A DNA stretch of 64,000 bases from Megalobrama amblycephala (Eukaryota > Chordata > Actinopteri > Cypriniformes > Xenocyprididae), in assembly GCF_018812025.1 (NCBI RefSeq), contig NC_063066.1:13330882-13394881 (forward strand). The letters run 5' to 3'. Positions within the stretch are counted from its first letter, which is position 1; each line of letters opens with the position of its first letter. Under the pieces are notes generated by a model. It did not search any database. It was not told where the DNA came from and saw only the letters and a program-made list of their open reading frames with translations. This document shows, piece by piece, positions 54,931 to 64,000 of this stretch. The position numbers were made by a program, and so were the translations under genes.

Positions 54931-57868
54931 GTTACATAAATTATAGCATTCAATTCAACATGATATTTCCAATATTTCCTAATAAATAATGGCTGGGGGC
55001 GGGGAAATGACTAGCAAAGGTAGTGTGTCTCTTGAGATATTTGTACTCCCCTTTTAGCTGTCCACTTCTGAAAAAACAATGAGGCTTTAAGGAGCCGCGG
55101 CTGCTCTCACAAACCTTAAGGGTCCTTCACTCTGTTTCGACCCCTCTATCTGGCCAACAGCAGAAAAATACCCTGGAGCAAGGTTTATAGCCAAGAAGAT
55201 ACTTATTAGGCAAAACATGTCTGCATGTGAACATACATGGCCTGTACAGAGAGAATGAACAATGTGATTTTCTGATATTTATATTCCTTGGTGGATGAGA
55301 AGGCAGCATAATTTATACTACAATCCTTCCCGATGTGTTTTATATAATTGCAATAATTAGCAATAGAAGGACAGCCTTTACTGCACATTGTTTGCTGGAC
55401 TCCGAAGCTCTCTTTATTAGCTCAAACAGAAAACTGAGACTTCGTTGCTTATTAAAGGAGACATTTAACAGATGTGTTAGAGCAGATTTAATATCTTGTC
55501 AGAGCCCAAGGCAGGTTAACAATACATATACACCCTTTGGTAATGTAAAGGGGGAAAATTTATAATCGAATTTTATTCAGTTTAATGCCTTCCTTTTCCT
55601 TGAGGGTAAAATAAATTGAAATAATCTTGAAAAAAAATGATTAGCAGTGAGAACCCTTGAGACATGATAATCAAATTAAAGTTCCCCCTTTCCACTAACC
55701 TCACTATAATCTTATGGATGACACTAAATTCCCATTAGAAACCTTGAATGCATTGACCAAAGCCAAAAAAGCACATGTTTTTGATACTGAGGGATGGTTT
55801 GGCATTTATTAGGGTGAAAGGTCACTTTGTGTGATATAATTGGTCTATATATCACTAATATGACTCCTCTGCAAAACCTGTTTATTTTATGGGATGTTTC
55901 TTTAATAAAGGACTGTCTTGACCTCTGAAATATATAATCTGAATAGCACATTAGGCTATGTAACTTTTTCATAAATATGTCATCATGAATATGTCAACTT
56001 TTCCTTATAACTTTCCCCATACATCCGTAAGACTTGATTGATATGACAGCTTGTGTCCTAAACATGGTTATTTAATAGCATGTCATCAGCATAGAAACAT
56101 GAGCTCAGTCTCATTATTTTGTATATGTGGAGACAGTGATGTAGTCACACATGATGGATGGACCACTTGGGGCCAGTAAAAGATGTCTAGCTGTTTAATA
56201 AGCACCCATATCAGGTGAAGATGTTATGTTGACCTCCCTGTGAAATCACTGCCACAATATTGGAAACAATATGAATATGAATAATCATATCGATTGGCTG
56301 ACAGATAAAATACGCTCTGACATCACATGAAGGTGAACATTTATCATGAAAAGGTCTCGTTTAGATGTCAGCCACTCATAAAATGCAGTGTTACATTTCC
56401 GGTGATATATTGACCCATAGAAACCTCCAGCCATTTCGTATATATCACGTCTCAATGTTTCCATAATAGAAATTGGCTCACATGACTCATAGTAGATGTT
56501 TTTATTTATTTATTTATTTTTACCTGGGAAAATTAAGGTAAGAAATCTCATAAGACATCACAAATGTCTTTTATAGTATGAAACGCATATCAATTCCAGT
56601 GTTATCATTATTAATTCCCTCTATTTAACAATCCTTTTTTTTTTTTTCCTCAGTGGCAGGCTAATGTGTCTAATACAATATGAATATCGTTTTATATTCG
56701 GCCTGTTTTGCTGCAGACCTTTTCAAAGACTCTATTCCAATCTGCAAGCGCAGGCTAAATTAGAATTTAACAACCTCCCCTTCTTTTTTTAGGCTGTAAG
56801 GCATTATGCTAATTGGTCCAGTGGTTGTGACAGATGTGCTATGTTTTAATTAAAACACTTAATTCACCGATCTGCAAGGTCTCTACCCCACAGCACTCAG
56901 CTCTCACAGTCACTTTTGTTGAGGTGTATGTGCTACGGACCTACATTAAGAGTAAAAAAAACAAAAACAAAATCCATTTAATAGACTAAAGTAATTTTTT
57001 TTTTTGACAATCCCGTCATACAAATACCAGTTACAGGCATTGGGGTTTAGTATCCATCTATCAAAGTTAGTCAAGGTGTGACATCCGGCAAATATTGGTG
57101 CAATGAATCTCCAGTCCATTAATCTGGAAAGAGCGTGTCACAGTGGAGTGTGAACTGTGAGTGTTGGTGGGCAGCATGCTAGGGAGATATGTAGTGATTG
57201 TCACCTGTATGAGTCATGCTCATGGCTGATTAGAGCTGAGCGTGATGCGCAGCGTGATGAGGAATCAGCGAGGGGGAAACTGCAGGTGGCTGACCTTTTT
57301 TCCACCATCTCCATCTGTCTTCATTTCTCCACAAATGTTCTACTATTCTCGCACTAAATCCCAATTCTTTCACTCTTTTGAACAAACAAGCATTCTCTTG
57401 GGCTCAAAATGTGATTGTGTGTAAAGTTATCAGCCAATATGAACCACTACAAGCCTTTTCAACATTGAAATACAAAAAGAATGTGTTCACAGATCATTAC
57501 ATGTTGGTTAGTGCCCAAAACGATTTTTTTTTTTTTTTTTTTTTTATGAAATGAATGACAGACAGTTTTAGTTTATTTAATCATACAGTATTTATTAATA
57601 TTTTGAAATAATAGTTTTTGTTTTTTCAGTTTTCATTTTAATTTTAGCTTTAGTAATTTTATTCTGTTCCCTTGTCATTATTATTAGTAAGAAAATACAG
57701 TACATAAGGAAAATATAATGAGTTCAGTGCCAATTTATTTTATGCCAAATCATTTTAATGAAATGGAATGTATGCAAAGGATTGTGGGTGATTAGAGGAT
57801 GCCAAGGATACACTTAATGCATTTCTCAAAATATTCAGAATGAAGGACATGAAATGAAGGCTGTCTTC
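54931..57868. other. Long stretch without genes
   Basis: Unique sequence with T-runs (56635, 56996, 57526) and a (TTTA)n patch (56501-56520). 56740-56880 has homeodomain-type cores and complex texture. No supported frame. Confidence 0.4.
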
Positions 57869-58348
57869 CTTGGCTGCATTCCACTTCACTTTTAGACACA
57901 CGTTCGCAAACTTCCCTTAGCCTTTCCTAAGCTTAGTGAAGCTTATATAGACAGACGCTCGACCCCTTCGAGTTTACTTCATATGTACTCTTCAGGCAGC
58001 TCCATATACCAAAATGCAACATGATTGTGACGTCACCAGAGATCACGTTTAATTTATGTCCACCACAAACAACTCTATGATATATTAACTATTTTTTTAA
58101 ATATTTAAAACAACGCAAACACACCTATATACATAGAATGCTGCATTAACAATTTTGTAAGGGAAAAAAATGTAAATAATAAATCAACTCCATAGCAGAT
58201 TCCAAGTGATCAGGGGCTTAGGACGTTCCAATTCAGCCCAATGCAAGGGTTCCACCAGTAGTGGGCATGCATGCAACATAAGCAATGACGTACTGAGGGA
58301 AGTTAGCGAGGGAAGGGCATAAAAAACCAAACTGGAACACAGCCCAAG
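57869..58348. mobile_element. MITE with CTTGGCTGCATTCCA termini
   Basis: The left end CTTGGCTGCATTCCACTTCA pairs imperfectly with the right end AACTGGAACACAGCCCAAG. The interior contains TTGTGACGTCACC (a CRE, 58027) and no frame. Ends of the GGCTG[C/T][A/G]TTCCA kind are common in fish hAT-type MITEs. Confidence 0.6.
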
Positions 58349-58435
58349 TGCCCTTTAAATTGAGACAGCCTTTAACTGCACTTAGCAGCCAAAGCATGCA
58401 GCCATACTCAGCCCTCAGACTGAGAAGCACTCAAA

Positions 58436-59462
58436 AGCTGTGTCTCATTTTGAAGGCTACGTCCTCAAAGGAGGTCGCATAAATTGTTATTAATTTATTG
58501 TTATTAAATATTCTTACACTGTAAAAAAAATAATTTTGGCTGCTGTGGTTGCCAGAATAATTTTGTAAAAAAATACAAAAAAAACCTGTAAATACATTTA
58601 CAGAACAAACAGTACATTTTACAGTATAAAACTGTAATTTAAGAAAATTTGAATGTAAACCAATAAATTCAACAATGCACACTACTAGTAAAATCTGTTT
58701 TGTACCTTTAACATATACAGACAACCACCATAAGAATGCAGGTGGTAAAAGAGAAAGCCACATGAAGAATCAGAGTTCATCACAAGTAGCTTTTCCACGA
58801 GCTGAAGTATATACTAATATAAAGAAGGTGCACAGAGTCATTCACACAAACGGAAAACACCATCATGGTAACCCACAACACTTACATAATGCAATAAACA
58901 TTCATTAAACAACAGAAGATGTAACATAAAACCCTAATGTGTATAACTGATAACAAAAACGAAGATTATTAAAAGATTATTAAAACATGATTACTATTAT
59001 ATACTATTAAAACATGATTATTTAAACAAAATACTTTCAAATGTGGAGTGTCACACAGGGAATTGTGGGATCATCAGTTTACAGATTTAGACAAAATCAA
59101 ATTAATAAATTGATTTTGTCTTTTTTACTTATAAAAATTGTAAAATTTACAGCATTTTACTGTGAAAATTACATAAATGTCTGGTTAGAGCTTTTACAGT
59201 TTTTCCCTGTATATAATACGGGAACTTACTGTTAACCTATTTACAGTTTTTTTTCTGTAGCGTTTTTACAATATTTTATCATTAAAATCACATTCTTTTT
59301 TTACACAGTGTAGTGAAGCATAAATTGTTGTAATTTCTTAATGACTTGAATGACTTATTGAATGTATAGTGGTCAGTTTACTGAAATGAAGCAGCCTCAG
59401 TGACGTATGCAGCCGACAAATGCGACCTCCAGAGGACGCAGTCTACGAAATGAGATACAGCT
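58436..59462. mobile_element. MITE with AGCTGTGTCTCATTT termini, split by another MITE
   Basis: The left end AGCTGTGTCTCATTTTGAAG then GCTACGTCCTCAAAGGAGGT pairs with the right end ACCTCCAGAGGACGCAGTCT then ACGAAATGAGATACAGCT. Removing the nested element (58515-59312) leaves about 230 bp. Confidence 0.8.
58515..59312. mobile_element. Nested DNA element with TACACTGTAAAAAA termini
   Basis: The left end TACACTGTAAAAAAAATAAT pairs with the right end TTTTTTTACACAGTGTA. Many internal words are variants of TTTTACAGT/ACTGTAAA. The interior is non-coding. It lies wholly inside the preceding MITE and is therefore younger. Confidence 0.8.
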
Positions 59463-59778
59463 AAAGTCTTTGAGTGAATCATTAATTATTTATTCAGCCG
59501 ATTCATTCAAAAACACTGATTCATTCAATAAACACCACTACTGTGTGTTGCTTGGACAGGCAAGGGTTAATTCTGCTGTGGATACCTTTGGAAAAGATTT
59601 CACTAACAGCAAAAAGAGACAGACCCAGCTAAGAACCATTTGCTAACTTTCCCATTATGTTATGATGTTATTTCTTAACATTATTTCTTAATGTTCAAAT
59701 CATGGGCAATTTGTGATAATGTGTTCCTTTGTTTTAGTTAAATCTAAACAAGGGAAAAATTAGAACAACATTGCCATG
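59463..59778. other. No gene seen
   Basis: Contains repeated GATTCATTCA words (59498-59530), perhaps an old repeat. The 79-codon frame has no domain. Confidence 0.35.
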
Positions 59779-60000
59779 ATTGTCACATTTTTTGACAATC
59801 TGTGTTTTGGTTTCATGTTCAAGGACCTTCAGTTTGTTTCCCTTTGTTTCCTGTGTTCCCGCTTGTTATGGTGATTCATCGTCTGATTGATTAGAGCACA
59901 CCTGTTTCATATTGAGTTCATTATCTTCTGCATTTAAGACCTTCAGTTTTCTCAGTTCATTGTCTGGTGTTATTTGTGTGATACACGCTGTTAAGTTCCA
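59779..60000 (+). mobile_element. LTR-like relic
   Basis: The order TGACAATCTGTGTTTTGGTT, CTTGTTATGGTGATTCATCG, TTGATTAGAGCACACCTGTT and TTTAAGACCTTCAGTTTTCT is that of a Gypsy-type LTR U3/R of cyprinids as I remember it. No internal region or second LTR is present, so it would be a decayed solo LTR. Confidence 0.45.
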
Positions 60001-60004
60001 TTCC

Positions 60005-60255
60005 GTTCTATAATTTTGCAAACCTTATGGGAAGGTTACTTTTGAATGTTCTTTGAACATTCTGATACAATCAGTAACATTTAACATTAAACAAAATGTT
60101 TCAGGAAAAAAAAAAAGGTCCATGAACGATTTTACATTATTACGAGACCAGATAACTTATAATGAACATTCTATTACTGAAAGAATGATTGTAACTTTGA
60201 AAAAAACTTGCTAGAACATTAGTTCTGAGAATGTTCCCTGATAGCTGAACAACTA
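60005..60255. mobile_element. Decayed repeat with GAATGTTCT/AGAACATT words
   Basis: Mirror-related words (TTTGAATGTTCTTTGAACAT; AGAACATTAGTTCTGAGAAT) recall a common fish DNA repeat built from 'aacattcttggaacgtt' motifs. The ends are not resolvable. Confidence 0.3.
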
Positions 60256-61375
60256 TTCCAAAAAACAGCACTCTCGCTCATGTAGTATTGCTTAATTATT
60301 GTTATTATTTTTAGCTGAAATGGGTAAAATCAGTGGTTAATGGTCCAAAATGTAAGAGGGAATAAAACAAAACAAACTAACATTAGTCAGGTTGAAAAGC
60401 AGTAGAAAATAATCCATTTTGGGCCAGCGACCCAAGTCCAGTAGATAGCTTGCTCACTTGTTAAATTGCCCCTTTCCCTGGCCAAAACAAATGGGTGCGC
60501 TTATGTGTTCAAAAGGAGATGCATTAGATATTCTAGCCTGTGAATTTCCCCTTAAAATAGTGCACAATTTGCAAAAGTCGTTTTCTTTCAAGGGTCTTAA
60601 TAGCTCAATAGTGCGCAGAGTTAAAAGAAAAATAGTACCATTAGCTTGGCCAGTGTATTAAACTGATTGTGTATTAGCTAGCTACAGTGGCGCAGGGTGC
60701 TTTGACACACTGTTCAACAGACTTAAGAAAACAGCAATAATGCACTGCTGTTTGCTTGCTTTTTAATAAGTGCATGCCGACTTTAGAGAACACAATAAAA
60801 CAGACGTGGATTATGTGACGGTGATAATTCTAGCTACCCGGCGCTAGCGTATTAACTCCATATGTCTTAGCGGGCTGCTGCTTCTCTCGCTCCCTCCCGC
60901 TTCTCATTCTCTTTTCTCCTTTTCCCCTGAGGCTCATGTCTCAAATGTGATCGTTCCCATCACTCCCTCTGTTTGCAGGCTAATTCTAAGAGTGAAATAA
61001 GATGATGAGACTTTTATATGCTTGTGTCTGTTTGAGTCTGTTGGTGCATGTTTTGGTAATTTAATATGCTTATTCCTTTTTTGCTTCTGAAGAGGCTCAA
61101 GCATACATATATTATTACTGCTGCAATAAAATGGTGTTAGAAGTGGAACAAAATGCCCTTTTAATGGAATAATTTCTGACGCATTACAACATTTGTTCTT
61201 GGGTATAGTGTACAGTAGCCAAAATGAATAACGAATAAGGCTTATTTATTGTAACAACATACAGTAGCATTTTTAAAATGAAGCTAATTCATTTAATATA
61301 AATTAAATTAAAATTATTATATTTGTTATGGAACTTTCCCATGTAATCATTTTGTTTTTTTTGTTTTTTTTTCAG
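60256..61375. other. No gene seen upstream of candidate exon
   Basis: Unique sequence. It ends in a strong polypyrimidine tract and TTTCAG (61350-61375) that would serve as splice acceptor for the exon that follows. Confidence 0.4.
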
Positions 61376-61540
61376 GTAGCTCCATCCAAAAACGTTTATG
61401 TCACCATTGTAAATCTTTTCCAGTACCACCGTGCTTGGTATGCAGACATGCTTTATACCATGACTGGTTTGAAATGTACATTTATTTTTGCATACATCGC
61501 TGATGCATATGCCCACATATTGAAGCACTCTGGTGGAAAG
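61376..61540 (+). CDS. Candidate internal exon, protein not recognised
   Basis: A long T-rich tract ending TTTTTTTCAG (61375) is followed by 165 bp that read in one frame without stop (55 codons, phase 0 at both ends) to a donor-like AAG/GTATTG at 61540/61541. The peptide contains NVYVTIVNLFQYHRAWYADM in its first half and YIADAYAHILKHSGGK at the end. It has a mixed composition with Trp, His, Tyr and Cys, unlike the low-complexity frames around it, and codons such as GTC ACC, CAG TAC CAC and GCA GAC ATG look used rather than random. No family is recognised. If real, it is one exon of a large gene on the plus strand, with introns covering much of the window. It could instead be a transposon-borne exon. 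Confidence 0.4.
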
Positions 61541-62110
61541 GTATTGTATATAACCTTACCCCATTAGACAGAGAAAACTTAAGCATGTCATGACAGATTA
61601 CTGTCAAAGGGGCAAGCAAGACAGCACTTTTCTTTCAGTGCTAAAGATGGGCTAAATAGCAACAAGGGCAAAAATATAAGAAAATCTGTCGTCCACTTAG
61701 GCCCTAGCCCATCGGCCCTAAACAGACAGCTGTGGTTAAGCCATTTTCCAGCTCTAATCTCTTAATAAGATTATGAAATAGTGAAAATATGTTTACGCAT
61801 TACTAGTCATAATTACATGTCTTGTCATATTCAAGGAACTGATAAATATGCCCTGAGTCTACAATCTTACATATTAACTTGAATTTGTGCTAAATGTGCA
61901 TAATGGATTGTATGGCATGGTAAATTGAAGAAGAAAAAAAATCTATAAAGGAGTGAGACTATGCATTTTCCTAGCAGTATGCGGACAGACTAAAGTGATA
62001 CAGTACATGGAAAATTTAAAGTGTAAATGAAGCAGTCAGTTAAGTTAACTTTAGTAAATGGACTTCCACTGTAATCAGAAATTATATAACAAACCCAACA
62101 AATGTAATGA
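61541..62110. other. No gene seen
   Basis: Unique AT-rich sequence after the candidate exon. Confidence 0.4.
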
Positions 62111-62242
62111 TTTAAAAGAAAAGAGATGTTTTCTTATAGCTTTTGTAGCAAGGGAGCCACCATCTTGCAGTACTACAACCTGTGACATCAGGTTGCCTGA
62201 GTTCAGTATACAATGGTAGAGAGACAAGACAGACAGTGAAAG

Positions 62243-62399
62243 ATGGAAAATGGAAAGCCACATGGCATCAGAAGACAGAAGGGAGGTCGCTATTGCATTG
62301 CTCCTGGATGTAAAAATGAGTTTTACAGTGTTAAAGCAAAGGACAAACAGTCTGCCGCTGAAATGGAGAACAGTGGCCTACTGCTTCGCTTCCTAATAC
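62243..62399 (+). pseudogene. Truncated THAP-domain exon
   Basis: ATG at 62243 opens a frame with GGRYCIAPGCKNEFYSVK (about residues 14-31). CxxxxC followed by a GCKN-type turn is the start of a THAP zinc finger (C2CH), which binds DNA at transposon ends in THAP9/P-element-type proteins. The expected downstream part (HxFP-like motif, AVPTF box, second C/H pair) is missing. The frame drifts after residue 35 and runs into the MITE at 62400. THAP assignment rests on this short segment. Confidence 0.5.
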
Positions 62400-62657
62400 A
62401 CTTGGGTAAAGTTGGTTTTATATTCGCACATTCGGACTTCTGATAAATTCAGACTTTCCAATAAATGTGCAATAAATTAATGTTTGCCAATTTTAAGCAG
62501 CGACATGTCAACTTACAACATTTTTCACAGTCGATTAAAATAGGCAAGTATTGTTTTAATGGCATATTTACTTGTGAATGTCCAATGTAGTGTGATTAAC
62601 AAGGCTATTGAATACGGACGTCCGAATGTGCGAATATAAAACCAACTTTACCCAAGT
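62400..62657. mobile_element. MITE with 38-bp terminal inverted repeats
   Basis: The left end ACTTGGGTAAAGTTGGTTTT then ATATTCGCACATTCGGAC is the exact mirror of the right end GTCCGAATGTGCGAATATAA then AACCAACTTTACCCAAGT. It interrupts the THAP frame. Confidence 0.88.
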
Positions 62658-62771
62658 TCCCGATACAAGTTCAGACAAGTCCCACTGCCTCAAGTTTTCC
62701 TGAGTTATACTTACTTCGGTAAAGTTGGTTTTATATTCGCACATTCGGACATCCGTATTCAATAGCCTTGG
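62604..62771. repeat. Inverted duplication of the MITE's right end
   Basis: The right-terminal segment (AAGGCTATTGAATACGGACG onward, 62600-62655) recurs in opposite orientation at 62718-62771, ending ATCCGTATTCAATAGCCTT. About 60 bp lie between. It marks a second, truncated, inverted copy. Confidence 0.85.
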
Positions 62772-62980
62772 ATGGCCAGCTTATATCTAATGAAATATGA
62801 GGTAAACGTGCATTTCTCCAAATGTGCGCACTTTTGGACTAAAAGTTTGTGTATGCAGTGTGATCAAAAATAAATGGGACCAAACGCGATTGAATGTAAA
62901 GGTTTGTGTATCGTTATTCTATTAATAATACCATTTGATATTGCATTTCTATCAGAAAGTCATTAAGAATTATATTAATT

Positions 62981-63049
62981 TATTAGATAGCTTAGATATT
63001 TGCAACACTACAATCACACTAGTGTTGCAAATATCTAAGCTATCTAATA
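62981..63049. repeat. Perfect 30-bp stem hairpin
   Basis: TATTAGATAGCTTAGATATT then TGCAACACTA is followed by a 9-base loop (CAATCACAC) and the exact reverse complement. Its role is unknown. It could be a minimal fold-back element or a transcribed hairpin. Confidence 0.95.
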
Positions 63050-63379
63050 CTTCAAATCTCAAGGTTAAATCGTTTTTTTTTTTAATGTTTCTGTAACAGC
63101 TGCCAAAAATAGTATATAGCTCCACTGTGGTTTTTAATAAAAAAAAAATAAAAATAAAAAATAGTAAACTTTTCAAAACATCCCCCCTCTGTTTTTGTTT
63201 TTTTTTTGTTTTTGTTTTTCACAAATCGCACCCTGTATGTATGTAAATAGAATCTATCTGTATGTATATGGTGAACATATTCCTAGTCTTTACACTGTGT
63301 CTACTGTCTACACCTGACGCAGGAAGCACGACGTGACAAATCCCCGAAGTAAATGCCTCGTTCTAATTATGACCAAGCA

Positions 63380-63618
63380 GCAGTCGCAATATGTCTAATA
63401 GGAAGGACAAATGGATTTGCAACGTTCGCTTTGCACGCCCGGTGTAGAGAGTTACTTGCTGTGTGGCACGGTAAGACGCGACAATGTTAGACACGGTGTT
63501 GGCATTTATAAAAATAAAAATAACAGCGAGGAATCGATTCTTGGAATCGATTCTTTCGATTCCAGAAACAGGAATTGGAATCGGAATCGATTCCAAAAAA
63601 TCCGGAATCGAACAGCCC
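63380..63618 (-). mobile_element. hAT-like terminus fragment (TAGGGCTGTTCGATTCC)
   Basis: On the minus strand the sequence starts TAGGGCTGTTCGATTCCGGA at 63618, with repeated GGAATCGATTCC words inside, as in fish hAT elements. The other end was not found. It lies near the right end of the THAP-type relic. Confidence 0.5.
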
Positions 63619-63892
63619 TACCTGTAACATCACAAAATGGCGGCGCCCTCGCTACAAAAGCTAGCCTGTAGCTAACAAAGCATTTTTTTTCTTTTACATT
63701 TATTTACAATTTACATTAATCATATTATATATATATTTTTTAATTAGAGTGTAGGCTAAATCCATGTTACTAAATAATGTTAACTCAACTGACTTTCCAC
63801 TTTAATGTGTTTGGAATTCTAGTTAGGCCTACTTGAAAATTATATTTTCCTCAAATGTATATTAATAATCATTATTTTGCGGAAAAGTTTAC

Positions 63893-64000
63893 AATACAGT
63901 TCAAAAGTTTTTTTTAAAGAAATTATTTTTCTTTCAGCAAGGATGCATTACATTGATCAAAAGTTATTTTTGTATTTGAAATAATGCTCATTTGAACGTT
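63893..64000 (-). mobile_element. Start of another copy of the 7195-type MITE, cut by window end
   Basis: TACAGTTCAAAAGTTTTTTT then TTTCAGCAAGGATGCATTAC and ATTGATCAAAAGTTATTTTT is the reverse of the family's 3' end (compare 7625-7745). It continues beyond the window. Confidence 0.7.

Larger units (their letters stand above)
62111..63705. mobile_element. THAP-type DNA transposon relic with nested elements
   Basis: Inward-facing ends: TTAAAAGAAAAGAGATG then AGCTTTTGTAGCAAGGGAGC and CACCATCTTGCA on the left. On the right, in reverse complement, they read TAAAAGAAAAAAAATGC then AGCTTTTGTAGCGAGGGCGC and CGCCATTTTGTG. The interior has a truncated THAP-domain exon, a small MITE, a partial inverted copy of it, a hairpin and an hAT-like fragment. 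THAP domains are the DNA-binding part of P-element-like and some other transposases. No catalytic part remains. The overall size is inflated by the insertions. Confidence 0.55.

Noticed and set aside
63363..63671. Frames with Ile-Pro and Arg-Asn repeats
   Set aside because: They translate the GGAATCGATTCC words of an hAT-like terminus.

Overview
The window looks like nuclear DNA of a cyprinid or closely related teleost fish. The evidence is AT-rich sequence with many (TA)n/(CA)n microsatellites, no compact or operon-like gene order, and dense layers of short transposons of types I recognise as common in carp and zebrafish genomes. No complete protein-coding gene of host type is visible. The window is intergenic or lies in very large introns. 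The only host-type coding candidates are one possible internal exon (61376-61540, + strand) and a weaker one (about 28114-28216, - strand).

Layout. 1-6 kb: a small inverted-repeat element, a tRNA-type SINE, CA and TA microsatellites, a 112-bp perfect AT-cored palindrome, a MITE and a minus-strand LTR relic. 6.2-8.3 kb: a complete non-autonomous LTR retrotransposon (two ~282-bp LTRs, 5-bp target duplication, gag-like reading frame, no pol) split by a TA-flanked MITE. 8.4-17 kb: scattered DNA elements. 17.7-21.2 kb: a composite transposon with about 1.05-kb inverted arms between two direct repeats. 21.5-30.8 kb: TTAA-flanked MITEs, one carrying an expanded 25-bp minisatellite with at least 17 perfect TGACGTCA palindromes. 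32-39 kb: relics, plus a TTAA element whose short reading frame resembles the start of fish P2X7-like proteins. 39.7-43.8 kb: an hAT-like element with an 8-bp target duplication and insertions nested inside it. 45-51 kb: more MITEs, including an hAT-like element split by two fused TTAA elements. 53-60 kb: further MITEs, one inside another, and an LTR relic. 62-63.7 kb: a THAP-domain transposon relic with other elements inside it.

Elements cooperate only as parasites and hosts: the nesting gives relative ages, and terminal repeats and target duplications mark their borders. The items most worth a second look are the CRE-palindrome minisatellite inside a MITE (25.4-27.6 kb), the direct-repeat/inverted-repeat composite (17.7-21.2 kb), the nested hAT (39.7-43.8 kb) and the possible exon at 61.4 kb. 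Family names come from memory of teleost repeats and were not checked by search. The boundaries of degenerate relics are approximate.
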